A DNA stretch of 64,000 nt from a bacterium (GTDB taxonomy: Bacteria > Thermotogota > Thermotogae > Mesoaciditogales > Mesoaciditogaceae), in assembly GCA_021800445.1 (NCBI GenBank), contig JAJYYZ010000003.1:26812-90811 (forward strand), written 5' to 3'. Positions 34,536 to 42,635 of this stretch are shown here, piece after piece (position 1 is the first letter of the stretch; each line of letters starts with the position of its first letter). The notes beneath the pieces were generated by a model. The model worked only from the letters and a program-made list of their open reading frames with translations, had not been told where the DNA came from and made no database searches. The position numbers and the translations under genes are program-made.

Positions 34536-35542
34536 GGCCTTCCTCCCATGGTCAAAGCCATGACAGCCTTTGCCGTGTGAAGCCTGTTTTCTGCCTCGTC
34601 CCAGACTATGGAATGCGGTCCGTCTATTACAGAATCGACAACTTCCTTTCCTCTGTCTGCTGGTAACGCATGCATATAAACCGAATGTTTGTTCGTAAGG
34701 CTCATACGATTTTCATCGCATATCCAATCTTTGTGCTTTGCAGCCTCGGCCCATATCTTATCTTTGTACTTTAAGGCCTCCAAAGGATTTGGAATCGTGT
34801 AAAATCCGCCCCATGATTTTGGAATGACAACGTCTGCACTTTTAAATGCGTCGTCCATGTTATGAGTTATCGTCAACTTGCCTTCGCCGGTTTTTGCATT
34901 TTCCTGAGCCTGTTTGACGATATCCGGCATGAGATCAAAGCCTTCGGGGTACGCCAAAGTTATGTCCATTCCATACCTTGCAAAGAGCAATATCTGAGAT
35001 TGCGGCACAGAAAGCGGTTTGAGATGGCTTTCGGCGTAAGCCCAACTTATTCCAACCTTCAAGCCCTTCAAATTCTTGCCGAATCTTTCCTGAATGGTCA
35101 TAAGATCGGCCAACACCTGCATAGGATGGTAAACATCATCTTGAAGACTTAAAACAGGCACTCTTGAATTTTGGGCAAGATCTCTTAAAAATTTGTTCCC
35201 CTCTCCAAAAAAACAATTTCTTACGGCTATCGCATGGCCGAATCTGCTCAAAACCTTCGCCGTATCGGCAGGCGTTTCACCATGGTGCGCCTGCATCATC
35301 TCGGGTACAAGGTAATGCGCATGACCTCCCAACTGTGTTATGCCTGCTTCTATGGAATTTCTCGTTCTTGTTGACTCTTCGTAAAAAATCATGAAAACCG
35401 TTTTGTAAAGCAACCATGGAGTTAACTCATCGCGTGCAAACATCCTTTTGAGATCGAAAGACGTGTCCAACATAAGATCGATCTCTTCCTTCGTGAAATC
35501 CTGCGTTGTTATGAAATGTTTTCCTCTCAAGAGTGTACCCAT
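34532..35542 (-). CDS. ygeW: YgeW-like carbamoyltransferase
   Basis: Aspartate/ornithine-carbamoyltransferase-fold enzyme, 336 residues from the ATG at 35542 (GGATGA upstream). EESTRTRNSIEAG contains the STRTR carbamoyl-phosphate loop, YHPMQVLADLMT the HPxQ motif, and MHALPADRG replaces the HCLP of ornithine carbamoyltransferase. The SMG loop for ornithine is absent, so it is not ArgF. YgeW proteins are knotted carbamoyltransferases with a catabolic role in the purine cluster, where they can run backwards, phosphorolysing a carbamoyl group to carbamoyl phosphate for ATP formation. No carbamate kinase gene is in the window. It lies four bases after ygeY. Confidence 0.87.
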   Translation of the reverse strand: MGTLLRGKHFITTQDFTKEEIDLMLDTSFDLKRMFARDELTPWLLYKTVFMIFYEESTRTRNSIEAGITQLGGHAHYLVPEMMQAHHGETPADTAKVLSRFGHAIAVRNCFFGEGNKFLRDLAQNSRVPVLSLQDDVYHPMQVLADLMTIQERFGKNLKGLKVGISWAYAESHLKPLSVPQSQILLFARYGMDITLAYPEGFDLMPDIVKQAQENAKTGEGKLTITHNMDDAFKSADVVIPKSWGGFYTIPNPLEALKYKDKIWAEAAKHKDWICDENRMSLTNKHSVYMHALPADRGKEVVDSVIDGPHSIVWDEAENRLHTAKAVMALTMGGRP

Positions 35543-35546
35543 TTTA

Positions 35547-36749
35547 TCATCCTTTCTTAAGAATTTTTTGTGGGAAATATGCGTAAAAGGCGGCCGCTTT
35601 GACAAGATGATCCACCGGCGCCTGATCGTCTATTCCATGCGCGTATATCTCGTTGGCAGGGCCGAACCCAACTGTCGGTATTTTAAAAAGACCTGCCGTT
35701 GCAACACCGTTGGTTGAAAAATTCCATTTATCTATCTTTGGATCGGATCCGAACACGTCTTTGTAAGTCTTAACCGCCGCATCGACGATCTCCGAATGTT
35801 CGTCCATAACCCATGTTCTGAAATATTTCTCCGAGGAGTATTCCTTTCCCGTGTAAGCCTTTCCATGATACGTAAGTTCGATTATCTCTGCCTCGACGCC
35901 TGCTTCTTTTATAACCTTTTTGAATTCCTCTATCGCGCTTTCTTTCGTCTCTCCTATCGTAAGCCTTCGGTCCAGATGTATCGTGCATTCATCTGCAACG
36001 GCATTTTCAGATGGGGATTTGAAGAAGATCTGCGAAACCACAACCGTACCTTTACCTAAGAAGGGATCAACTTTGAGTTTTTCATTCAACTTTTCAATTC
36101 CCAAAATTATCCTTGCCATCTTGTAAATCGCGTTGTCACCTCGTTCGGGCATCGCAGCATGGGCAGATTTCCCTTTGGTACGGATCTCAACCTCTATTCT
36201 TCCTCTATGGCCTCTGTAAATGTTGAGATTTGTAGGCTCCGTTATGACCACATAATCGGGAACGAATTTATCCTCTTTGACTATGTACTGCCAGCACATC
36301 CCATCGCATTCCTCTTCCATCACGGATCCGACGATGTAAAGCGTATAATCACCTTCCAAATGTAGATCTTTTATGATCTTTCCTGCGTACACCATAGAAG
36401 CCATTCCGGCCTTTTGATCTCCGGCACCTCTTCCGTAAATTATACCATTCTCCATTTTACCTTTGAATGGATCGTACTTCCACTGAGTCGGATCTCCGAC
36501 ACCGACGACGTCAATGTGCCCATCCATGACGATCTTCGTCTTTCCGTTGCCTATCCTTCCAAAGATATTTCCAAGGCTGTCTATTTTGATCTCGTCAAAG
36601 CCCACTTTTTTCAGCTCTGCCGCAATTCTGTCCACAACGGCCTTTTCCTGGCCAGAATAACTCGAGATCGCAACGATGTCTCTCAAAAACTGTGCAATAT
36701 CTTTTTCGTACTCCTGAGCCTTTTTAAGTACATCTTTCGGAGAAGCCAT
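35547..36749 (-). CDS. ygeY: YgeY-like M20 family peptidase/amidohydrolase
   Basis: Zinc-dependent hydrolase, 400 residues. KIVMDGHIDVVGVGD provides the first His and Asp, YGRGAGDQKAGMAS the bridging Asp, and GSVMEEECDGM the catalytic Glu pair. The lid domain holds GKSAHAAMPERGDNAI, and the last metal His is in EIYAHGIDDQAP. The pattern suits the YgeY/ArgE/DapE branch rather than aminopeptidases. In the E. coli cluster YgeY is thought to act on ureido or diaminopropionate intermediates; an N-carbamoyl amino acid amidohydrolase or allantoate-like activity is equally possible here. A strong GGGGGT ribosome-binding site precedes the ATG, which follows serA with no gap. Confidence 0.87.
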   Translation of the reverse strand: MASPKDVLKKAQEYEKDIAQFLRDIVAISSYSGQEKAVVDRIAAELKKVGFDEIKIDSLGNIFGRIGNGKTKIVMDGHIDVVGVGDPTQWKYDPFKGKMENGIIYGRGAGDQKAGMASMVYAGKIIKDLHLEGDYTLYIVGSVMEEECDGMCWQYIVKEDKFVPDYVVITEPTNLNIYRGHRGRIEVEIRTKGKSAHAAMPERGDNAIYKMARIILGIEKLNEKLKVDPFLGKGTVVVSQIFFKSPSENAVADECTIHLDRRLTIGETKESAIEEFKKVIKEAGVEAEIIELTYHGKAYTGKEYSSEKYFRTWVMDEHSEIVDAAVKTYKDVFGSDPKIDKWNFSTNGVATAGLFKIPTVGFGPANEIYAHGIDDQAPVDHLVKAAAFYAYFPQKILKKG

Positions 36750-37667
36750 TTATTTTACCCCCTTAAAGAAGTCGACGACTTTTTCCGCTATCTCGCGACC
36801 AACACGTAACTGAGCCTCTTCCGTGGACGCGCCGAGGTGCGGAGTCGCCACAACGTTTGGCATCGAGACGATCTGACGTCCGGTATCATTCAGAGGCTCT
36901 ACTTCAAAGACATCGAGACCTGCACCGGCAATTTTACCTGCCTTCAAAGCGTTCAAAAGTGCTTTGTCATCTACTATTCCACCACGCGCGGCATGAACGA
37001 AGATCGTGGATTTTTTCATCATCGAAAATTGTCCATCGGATATAATGTGTTTTGTCGAATCCAAAAGTGGCAGATGAACCGTTATGTAATCTGAATTTTT
37101 AAGCAGATCATTTAAAGGAACAAACTCAACGTCGAGGCCGCGCTTGTTCTGTATAACATCGTAAGTTATGACCTTCATGCCAAAAGCAAAGGCCCTTTTT
37201 GCAACCTCTGCCCCTATATTTCCAAATCCAACTATGCCAAGCGTTTTTCCGTAAAGTTCAACCCCATTGATAACTTTCTTTTCCCATTTTCCATCTCTCA
37301 GCGTTGTTGTGCCAGTTACAAGATGGCGTGACACAGAGATCATAAAACCAAAGACCAGTTCGGCAACGCTTATCGAGTTTGCCGTTGGCGTGCTCAAAAC
37401 AGTTATGCTGCGTGCTTTCGCAGCGTTAAGATCTATGTTATCAAGGCCGACACCCGCGCGTCCTATGACCCTTAACTTTTTGCCGGCTTCTATGACCTCT
37501 TTCGTAACTTTGGTAGCGCTTCTGACTATTATTCCGTCATATTCGCCGATGTGCTTTGGCAGATCTTCTTTGGAGTATTCCCTTTCTTCCACATCTAAAT
37601 TCGCACCTTTGAGAATCTTTATCGCATCCGGTGCAAGCGGATCGTTAACCAAAACTTTGAATTTCAT
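36750..37667 (-). CDS. serA: Short-form D-3-phosphoglycerate / hydroxyacid dehydrogenase
   Basis: NAD-dependent D-2-hydroxyacid dehydrogenase, 305 residues, without the C-terminal ACT domain of long SerA. GRAGVGLDNID marks the substrate lobe, GIVGFGNIGAEVAKRA the Rossmann glycine motif, and Asp in VITYDVI favours NAD. The catalytic set is Arg in AARGGIVDD, Glu in DVFEVEPL and His in TPHLGAST. In Thermotogota this gene paired with the next-door aminotransferase is the usual serine pathway. In a ureide-degrading operon it could equally reduce glyoxylate or hydroxypyruvate. Overlaps the aminotransferase gene by four bases. Confidence 0.9.
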   Translation of the reverse strand: MKFKVLVNDPLAPDAIKILKGANLDVEEREYSKEDLPKHIGEYDGIIVRSATKVTKEVIEAGKKLRVIGRAGVGLDNIDLNAAKARSITVLSTPTANSISVAELVFGFMISVSRHLVTGTTTLRDGKWEKKVINGVELYGKTLGIVGFGNIGAEVAKRAFAFGMKVITYDVIQNKRGLDVEFVPLNDLLKNSDYITVHLPLLDSTKHIISDGQFSMMKKSTIFVHAARGGIVDDKALLNALKAGKIAGAGLDVFEVEPLNDTGRQIVSMPNVVATPHLGASTEEAQLRVGREIAEKVVDFFKGVK

Positions 37668-38809
37668 GATTTCTCATCTCCCAAAAGCACTTCCTCTGCA
37701 GCCTTAACGCCAGCACCCATCGGAATTTTTTTACCGAACTTGTTCATTGCCATTTCTATTGTCGAGACCGCAGATATGATATCCAATTTATCAACATATC
37801 CAAGATTTGAAACCCTGAAGATCTTTCCTTTGAGCTGGGATTGTCCTTCTGAAAAGACCATCCCGTATTCTTCACGACAGAACTTCAAAAATTTCGAGCC
37901 ATCTACACCATCCGGTACCTTCACGGCCGTCACCACATTTCCTGGTTTCTTGGCAAAAAGTTCAAGCCCTAAGGCTTTCACGCCTTTTCTGACGGCATTT
38001 CCAAAAATGGCATGTCTTGCCCAGACATTTTCAATGCCTTCAGACTTTATCATTTCAAGGCCCTTGCTCAACTGATAAACCAAATTAACCGCCCCTGTGT
38101 AAGGAGTGTCTGTATAAGACTTTTTGTATGCTCTCAGATCGAAATAATACCTTGGAGATTTAACCTCTTCTATTCTTTTCCATGCTTTCTCGCCGGAGAC
38201 CGCAACAAATGAGAGGCCTGGAGGCATCATGAATGCTTTTTGAGAGCCTGCCACAACGATATCAACATCCCACAGATCGGTCTCAAGAGGTTCTGCCAGA
38301 ATTCCGCTTACGGCATCCACAACAAGCAACGCGTTTGTCTTTTTGACGATCTCGGCTGTTGATTTTATATCGTTAACGACACCTGTGGATGTTTCGCTTA
38401 ACGTTGTAAAGACAACTTTGACATCAGGATTTTGATCAAGCAGCTTTTTGATCTGTTCAGGTCTTAAATAATCTCCCCATTCGATGTCTAACTCTATCAT
38501 GTTGGCGTTGTACGCCTTGCACAGATCAGCCCATCTCTCGCCAAATTTTCCACCGACAACGGCTATGACCTTATCGCCGGGGTTTACAGTGTTCGCCACC
38601 GCTGCTTCCATGGATCCTGTGCCTGATGACGCAAGGATGAAAACATGATCGTTTGTTCTGAAAACACTCTTCAGATCGCTTGACACTGCTTCTAACATCT
38701 TCAAAAATTCTGGATTTCTGTGGTAAAGAGTTTCGCGTGCACCTTCGAGTAGAACATCCACAGGTACAGGTGTGGGGCCTGGAGTCATTATCCTTAATTT
38801 CTTTATCAT
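37664..38809 (-). CDS. Class V aminotransferase, serine-pyruvate / alanine-glyoxylate type
   Basis: PLP enzyme moving amino groups between serine or alanine and glyoxylate or pyruvate, 381 residues from the ATG at 38809 (GGAGGA upstream). TPGPTPVPVDVL opens the protein. ASSGTGSMEAAVANTV binds the cofactor phosphate, LVVDAVSGILAE holds the PLP-binding Asp, and VVAGSQKAFMMPPGL holds the Schiff-base Lys. The C-terminal small domain runs from about 275. PucG, the ureidoglycine-glyoxylate aminotransferase of purine catabolism, belongs to this same family, so first place in this operon is suggestive. First gene of the seven-gene operon, downstream of an IS605-end element. Confidence 0.9.
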   Translation of the reverse strand: MIKKLRIMTPGPTPVPVDVLLEGARETLYHRNPEFLKMLEAVSSDLKSVFRTNDHVFILASSGTGSMEAAVANTVNPGDKVIAVVGGKFGERWADLCKAYNANMIELDIEWGDYLRPEQIKKLLDQNPDVKVVFTTLSETSTGVVNDIKSTAEIVKKTNALLVVDAVSGILAEPLETDLWDVDIVVAGSQKAFMMPPGLSFVAVSGEKAWKRIEEVKSPRYYFDLRAYKKSYTDTPYTGAVNLVYQLSKGLEMIKSEGIENVWARHAIFGNAVRKGVKALGLELFAKKPGNVVTAVKVPDGVDGSKFLKFCREEYGMVFSEGQSQLKGKIFRVSNLGYVDKLDIISAVSTIEMAMNKFGKKIPMGAGVKAAEEVLLGDEKS

Positions 38810-38849
38810 GACAACTTCCTCCTCATTTAAAAAGATCACACTGTTATAA

Positions 38850-38879
38850 ATTTTAACACTTTTAACCCTTTTTAAGCAA
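38850..38879 (-). promoter_or_regulatory. Probable promoter of the ureide operon, partly inside an IS605-end repeat
   Basis: Minus strand -35 TTGCTT (38874-38879) belongs to the conserved arm of repeat copy D. After 18 bases comes TAAAAT (38850-38855) preceded by TGT, an extended -10. Predicted start about 35 bases before the aminotransferase ATG. Confidence 0.5.
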
Positions 38880-38917
38880 GAATTCTCCCCCTTCTATAAG
38901 TGGTGGGAGCATGTCAC
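38861..38917 (-). mobile_element. IS200/IS605-type end hairpin, copy D
   Basis: In minus orientation it starts GTGACATGCTCCCACCACTT, folds with AGAAGGGGGAG, and ends TTCTTGCTTAAAAAGGGTTA. It is the most complete copy together with A, and lies between the ureide operon and the downstream end of the lipoprotein gene. Confidence 0.65.
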
Positions 38918-39012
38918 ATGTATTCTCAACCTCAAATCATTTTCAATTTGTCATTCCGATCTCGTATCAAGCGCAGGATAACGAAGGGTGAAAGACCTCA
39001 TCAGAGATCGCC

Positions 39013-40077
39013 TCAGAGTTGTCCTTTTACTATCTCAAAGAAAGCAGTTGAATTTGCGTAATTTCCGGCAACGTAAATGTTACTTCCATCTGTGAATACG
39101 CTTGAAATGCTTGATACGTTGTTGGGCAGATAAGACGACAGAACGATAGGATTTCCCGTAAGGTTATATTTCACAAAATAAGGTTGAGACGAAAGAGTGC
39201 CACCTATTACAAACCAGCCATTTGATCCTGTAATTCCATTGGATGGAATCGAAAGGTTGGTTGCAAAAGCAGTTATAGGACTAACGTTATTGATTGCCGG
39301 ATTGAAACTCAGCATCTGATAGTATCCATTTGGCCACGTTGAGGTGGAATTATTCTTTGACCAAATTAAGAATTGTTGTCCATTATATCCAGCCGCGCCA
39401 AGAGCACCGGTGTAAAGGGGCAAATAATTGCTAATGTCTATGGATGTGTTTGACTTGTCCAAATACAAAACTCCGGTATTGTAGGCTTGATTCAAGCCAT
39501 CAATTAGGTATTCATTCCCATCCCAAAGCACATTGTTAACTTCAAAATTGTAATACACATTCAACGGTGTGAAGGTGTAAAGATTAGAAGGATTGTAAAT
39601 CAACAATGGTGAGTTGGATCCAATACCACCTATTAAAATTGAAGTTCCGTCTGTGGAAATAGATTTAAAAGTTGAGAAATTTCCAATATTGAAATTTAAA
39701 GGCGTGAAAATATTTGTCAAAGGATCCAAATAGGCAAAATCTGCGCCGCTATTGCTATCTCCTGCAATATAAAATTTGTTATTCAAAAAGGTAATTGAAT
39801 TAACGTGCTGAAAATGAAGGGATTGCATTTGACTTGAAAGATCTGAAAACATGCCACTTGCAAGGTTGTATTCGCCAACCGCACCGGATGCGTTATTCAA
39901 AGCGCCGCCCAAGAGTAAAACGTTATTTCCGACTGCCATTGAATTGACGTATGACCAGTTTGAAGGAAGATTTATCACAACGGGCAAAGAATTAGAAGTT
40001 CCCGGAATGCATCCGCTTAAGACAAAAGAAACGGCGGTTATAGTCAAAGTAAAAAGAAGAATCTTAATTTTTTTCAC
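39013..40077 (-). CDS. Lipoprotein with kelch-like beta-propeller repeats
   Basis: Predicted surface lipoprotein, 354 residues. The signal peptide ends in the lipobox VLSGC. The mature part is made of repeated ~45-residue blade-like units with a hydrophobic GG or DG core: NNVLLLGGALNN, NKFYIAGDSN, TSILIGGIGS, NEYLIDGLNQ, GWFVIGGTLS, SNIYVAGNYAN. This suggests a six- or seven-bladed propeller. Start GTG at 40077, because the upstream GTG at 40086 lies within the Shine-Dalgarno GGAGGTGG. Ser/Asn/Tyr-rich composition fits an exported protein. No enzyme residues are recognised; binding or structural role in the envelope is the most that can be inferred. Confidence 0.75.
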   Translation of the reverse strand: MKKIKILLFTLTITAVSFVLSGCIPGTSNSLPVVINLPSNWSYVNSMAVGNNVLLLGGALNNASGAVGEYNLASGMFSDLSSQMQSLHFQHVNSITFLNNKFYIAGDSNSGADFAYLDPLTNIFTPLNFNIGNFSTFKSISTDGTSILIGGIGSNSPLLIYNPSNLYTFTPLNVYYNFEVNNVLWDGNEYLIDGLNQAYNTGVLYLDKSNTSIDISNYLPLYTGALGAAGYNGQQFLIWSKNNSTSTWPNGYYQMLSFNPAINNVSPITAFATNLSIPSNGITGSNGWFVIGGTLSSQPYFVKYNLTGNPIVLSSYLPNNVSSISSVFTDGSNIYVAGNYANSTAFFEIVKGQL

Positions 40078-40172
40078 AAATACCACCTCCTAACGTATTA
40101 TATACCCTTAGCGCGTGACAAAGTGTGATGAACCGCTATATTCCGATAGACTACAATGTCATTGCTTTTGTC

Positions 40173-40193
40173 ATCCCCGAGCCCAGCCGGGAT
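40173..40193. repeat. Short inverted repeat ATCCC...GGGAT
   Basis: ATCCC and GGGAT arms with inner CG/CC partial pairing around GAGCCCAG. Relative of the repeat at 18162-18182, also preceded by GTC as the half copies are. Confidence 0.4.
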
Positions 40194-40249
40194 CGCTTTT
40201 TTTCATGATTATGCTAAACGATTTTAAATAGAAATACCCCATTGCCCTT

Positions 40250-40345
40250 ATAAAACCTATTTCAAAAAAAGAATTGCTTGAATATTACATTAGCAAAGCC
40301 CAAAGTGCAGTCAAGGGACAGATAATCGAAGATGAAGTGGGTAAC
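40250..40345 (+). pseudogene. Possible coding remnant without start codon
   Basis: An open stretch of about 32 codons reads IKPISKKELLEYYISKAQ followed by SAVKGQIIEDEVGN, with protein-like composition and charge pattern. It has no start codon and an IS605-end element cuts in at its 3' side. I do not recognise the family. It may be the tail of a deleted gene. Confidence 0.3.
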
Positions 40346-40397
40346 CTACTCCCACCACTTATAGAAGTGGGAGAATGCTTGCTCAAAAAGGGTTAAA
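40341..40397 (+). mobile_element. IS200/IS605-type end hairpin, copy E
   Basis: GTAACCTACTCCCACCACTT, hairpin with AGAAGTGGGAG, then AATGCTTGCTCAAAAAGGG and TTAAA. First bases diverge (GTAAC for GTGAC); the rest is canonical. Confidence 0.6.
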
Positions 40398-40502
40398 AAT
40401 CACAACACTTTTAGATATTTTATCAGATTATGATGGCATTTTGTAACTTATTTCTTTTGAATATTTGCTTTTCGCCAATTTCTCATTTATCAAATACCAT
40501 AA

Positions 40503-42128
40503 TTAATCGTTATAACTGTACTGGAATCCGAATGAAAAATCGTACAACCACACATTGCCAAGGATTATCGGCGTGTTAGGTGTGTCTTGATTTTGATAAT
40601 TCGTGACGTATCTTAGATCTCCTGAGAAGAAGAGCGATATCGATTTTGTCAGGTTGTAATTGAACGTTATGTTGATGTCTTTTATGTCTTCGGGTGTGCC
40701 TGTCGGTGTTGTTGCCGCGTAATCGTTTGGATTGTACGGTGTCAGTGTTGTAATTTGTCCCTTTCTTATCCAGTTTAAATTTATGTTCGTGTCTAAGAAC
40801 TGATCGTGATTGTTGTAAAATAACCTCAACGTTTCAACGTCGGGACCATAAAGGTATCCAATCGGGTAATCGGTAAACCATCTTGAACCAGGATTTTCCG
40901 ATACCCGCATGATTCTGTTGGTGAATTCAAGGTACGGTTGCCATCTGTTATACATCCAAGGAGTTACATAATAGTATTCTGCCCCAACTTGAGATAAATC
41001 GTTCCAGTCTCCCCAATTTTTTGTCAATCCATAAGCGTAAGCATAGGCTCTTGGCTTGTAATTTATAGGCTGGCCCGCTATAAAAGAGGTTGTCAGTTGA
41101 TCGAGCGCGAATTCTCCGTACAAATTTATTCCGTCGATTGGAACGTAATTGAAGTCGAAATCGCCCATATCGTTTGAATAACCTTCACCGTATGTGTTGT
41201 GCCAGATTATAAATGGATTGAAATCGCGGAAATTCGGGTACTTACCCCCCAGTAATTTGAGTTCTCCGAGCCCGATTCTCAAATTTTTGAATATCTGAAA
41301 GTCTAATCTGTGAGCAAACAAGAATTTGGACGGTTCGTTGTAAACGGTATTGTCTGCTATCGGGTCTGGAGAAGTTGATTGCTCTTCGTATTCGTAAGGC
41401 GTGAGTTCCGGATCGATCGATATGGCGTTGTATGAGAAGGTAAATCTCTTTATGAAATTGGCGGGTGTTGTGTACATAAAGGATCCTTGATCGTAGTAAG
41501 GAGATGCGTCAGATAAGGCAAGACCGTTTGTCATCGGACTCCATGCGAGTTTTTCTCTTCCCGCCTGAAGCAAAATGTTGCCGTTGAAATAGGAGATATA
41601 ACCTTGATTTGGGAAATTAGCATCGATTGCCGGACTTAAAACATTAAGGTAGGTAAATGGAAAATTTGTAGTGTCATCTTTTGCAAAGAAATTACCCATT
41701 TCTTTTCGTATGTCCATATCTATAAGGGCGTAGATGTCATTTCCTATCGACGTTTTATATCCAAAGTCGACAAAATCTTTCATTGAATCGTATCTGTAAA
41801 CCTGAATGAGATCGACCCATGTCGATGATGGATAGTATGACCAGTTGTTGAATGAAAGTTCGGGAGAAAAGGTGAAAAAGAAAGATGAATTGGCGAATGG
41901 CGTATGGCGTATGGCAGATGAGGAACCTTGATCTGTGGAAGTAATGTATTGTTCAATAAAGCCTTCGGGCAATGGCCAGGATTCGACCAGGAATGTCTCG
42001 CCTTTTAAAGAAAGATATGCGTTGATCATCCATGAGTTTTGATCCCACGGACCGATGAGTGTGGCTGAGTTTGCAAAGACAATTACCGCGCTGATTGTAA
42101 GACACGATAAGAAAAAGAAAAACTTCAT
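40503..42128 (-). CDS. Wzi-like outer-membrane beta-barrel (capsule assembly family)
   Basis: Predicted outer-membrane (toga) protein, 541 residues with a signal peptide (MKFFFFLSCLTISAVIVFANS). The segment LLQAGREKLAWSPMTNGLAL and SDASPYYDQ matches the conserved core of Wzi/capsule-assembly proteins. Alternating aromatic beta-strands run to the C-terminus, YDFSFGFQYSYND. The ATG at 42128 has GAGAGG upstream; 40 codons of frame before it overlap a repeat tract and are rejected. The bases coding RHTPFANSS (near residue 70) form a tandem word repeat like the intergenic tracts. It likely anchors or guides surface polysaccharide, in keeping with the SLBB exporter nearby. Confidence 0.8.
   Translation of the reverse strand: MKFFFFLSCLTISAVIVFANSATLIGPWDQNSWMINAYLSLKGETFLVESWPLPEGFIEQYITSTDQGSSSAIRHTPFANSSFFFTFSPELSFNNWSYYPSSTWVDLIQVYRYDSMKDFVDFGYKTSIGNDIYALIDMDIRKEMGNFFAKDDTTNFPFTYLNVLSPAIDANFPNQGYISYFNGNILLQAGREKLAWSPMTNGLALSDASPYYDQGSFMYTTPANFIKRFTFSYNAISIDPELTPYEYEEQSTSPDPIADNTVYNEPSKFLFAHRLDFQIFKNLRIGLGELKLLGGKYPNFRDFNPFIIWHNTYGEGYSNDMGDFDFNYVPIDGINLYGEFALDQLTTSFIAGQPINYKPRAYAYAYGLTKNWGDWNDLSQVGAEYYYVTPWMYNRWQPYLEFTNRIMRVSENPGSRWFTDYPIGYLYGPDVETLRLFYNNHDQFLDTNINLNWIRKGQITTLTPYNPNDYAATTPTGTPEDIKDINITFNYNLTKSISLFFSGDLRYVTNYQNQDTPNTPIILGNVWLYDFSFGFQYSYND
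41891..41920. repeat. Tandem word repeat inside the Wzi-like gene
   Basis: TGGCGAATGG, CGTATGGCGT and ATGGCAGATG in series: near-tandem variants of GGCG/ATGGC words. Similar words make up the intergenic tracts, yet here they lie in frame near the N-terminus of a surface protein. Confidence 0.5.
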
Positions 42129-42149
42129 AAACACCTCTCGAATGGCACA

Positions 42150-42247
42150 TGCAAAACAAAAAAGTGACGTGTAATCAGTGATCAGTAAACAGGAAAAACA
42201 GAGATTAAGGATAGACATTAGTGAAAAACAGCGTATGATCAATGTCA
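42150..42247. repeat. Low-complexity word-salad tract, copy 2
   Basis: GTGACGTGTAATCAGTGATC then AGTAAACAGG, AACAGAGATTAAGGATAG, ACATTAGTGAAAAACAGC, and GTATGATCAATG: variants of GTGATCAGT and GAGATTAG/GACATTAG words. It occupies the space upstream of the Wzi-like gene and runs to the end of the PIN pseudogene. Confidence 0.5.
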
Positions 42248-42635
42248 TTTGCTGCGTCTATTTTTTATCTCTTTTGCAATAGCTTCTAAATCAGAATTTC
42301 CCAGTCAGGAATGCCTTTCCCTTGAATAATCACCATGACCTTTGTCATAATATTGGAGAAATCTTATCATTCCTACTACACCTAATTTTTGTATTTGCTT
42401 AGATCTTTCAAGTGTTTTTTTCATCGATTTGTATATATTCTCTCGCATTTGATGCTATAAAGCTAACTTTTGCTTTTCTTTCACTGTTAGGAATTTTGCT
42501 TATTTCATAGAAAATAGCATCGCTATTCAGTAAATTTTGTTTTCCATCTTCAATGAATTTCAAAATAGTAAGAATACTCTCTGATTCCAAATGAATTCTT
42601 TTTTGACTCTGATCATCAAACGGCCTATGTGACAT
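42245..42635 (-). pseudogene. Broken PIN-domain toxin (VapC-like) with antitoxin-like tail
   Basis: The frame from 42635 reads RPFDDQSQKRIHLESESIL and, further on, SDAIFYEISKIPNSERKAK, which matches a PIN-domain RNase family (usual start ...CLNRPFDDQ). The first catalytic-Asp strand is missing because an IS605-end element replaces it. After codon 75 the frame stops at a run of seven A; shifting frame restores TLERSKQIQKLG, the expected next helix. The following YYDKGHGDYSRERHS, a stop, then LGNSDLEAIAKEIKNRR resembles the end of a partner antitoxin. The locus has thus lost its 5' end, taken a frameshift and probably an internal deletion. Not expected to be functional. Confidence 0.6.

Larger units (their letters stand above)
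40078..40502. other. 425-bp intergenic region with decayed sequence
   Basis: Between the lipoprotein and the Wzi-like gene. It holds a short inverted repeat (40173-40193), a possible coding remnant (40250-40345) and IS605-end copy E (40341-40397). The remaining bases are AT-rich with no gene signal. Confidence 0.7.
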
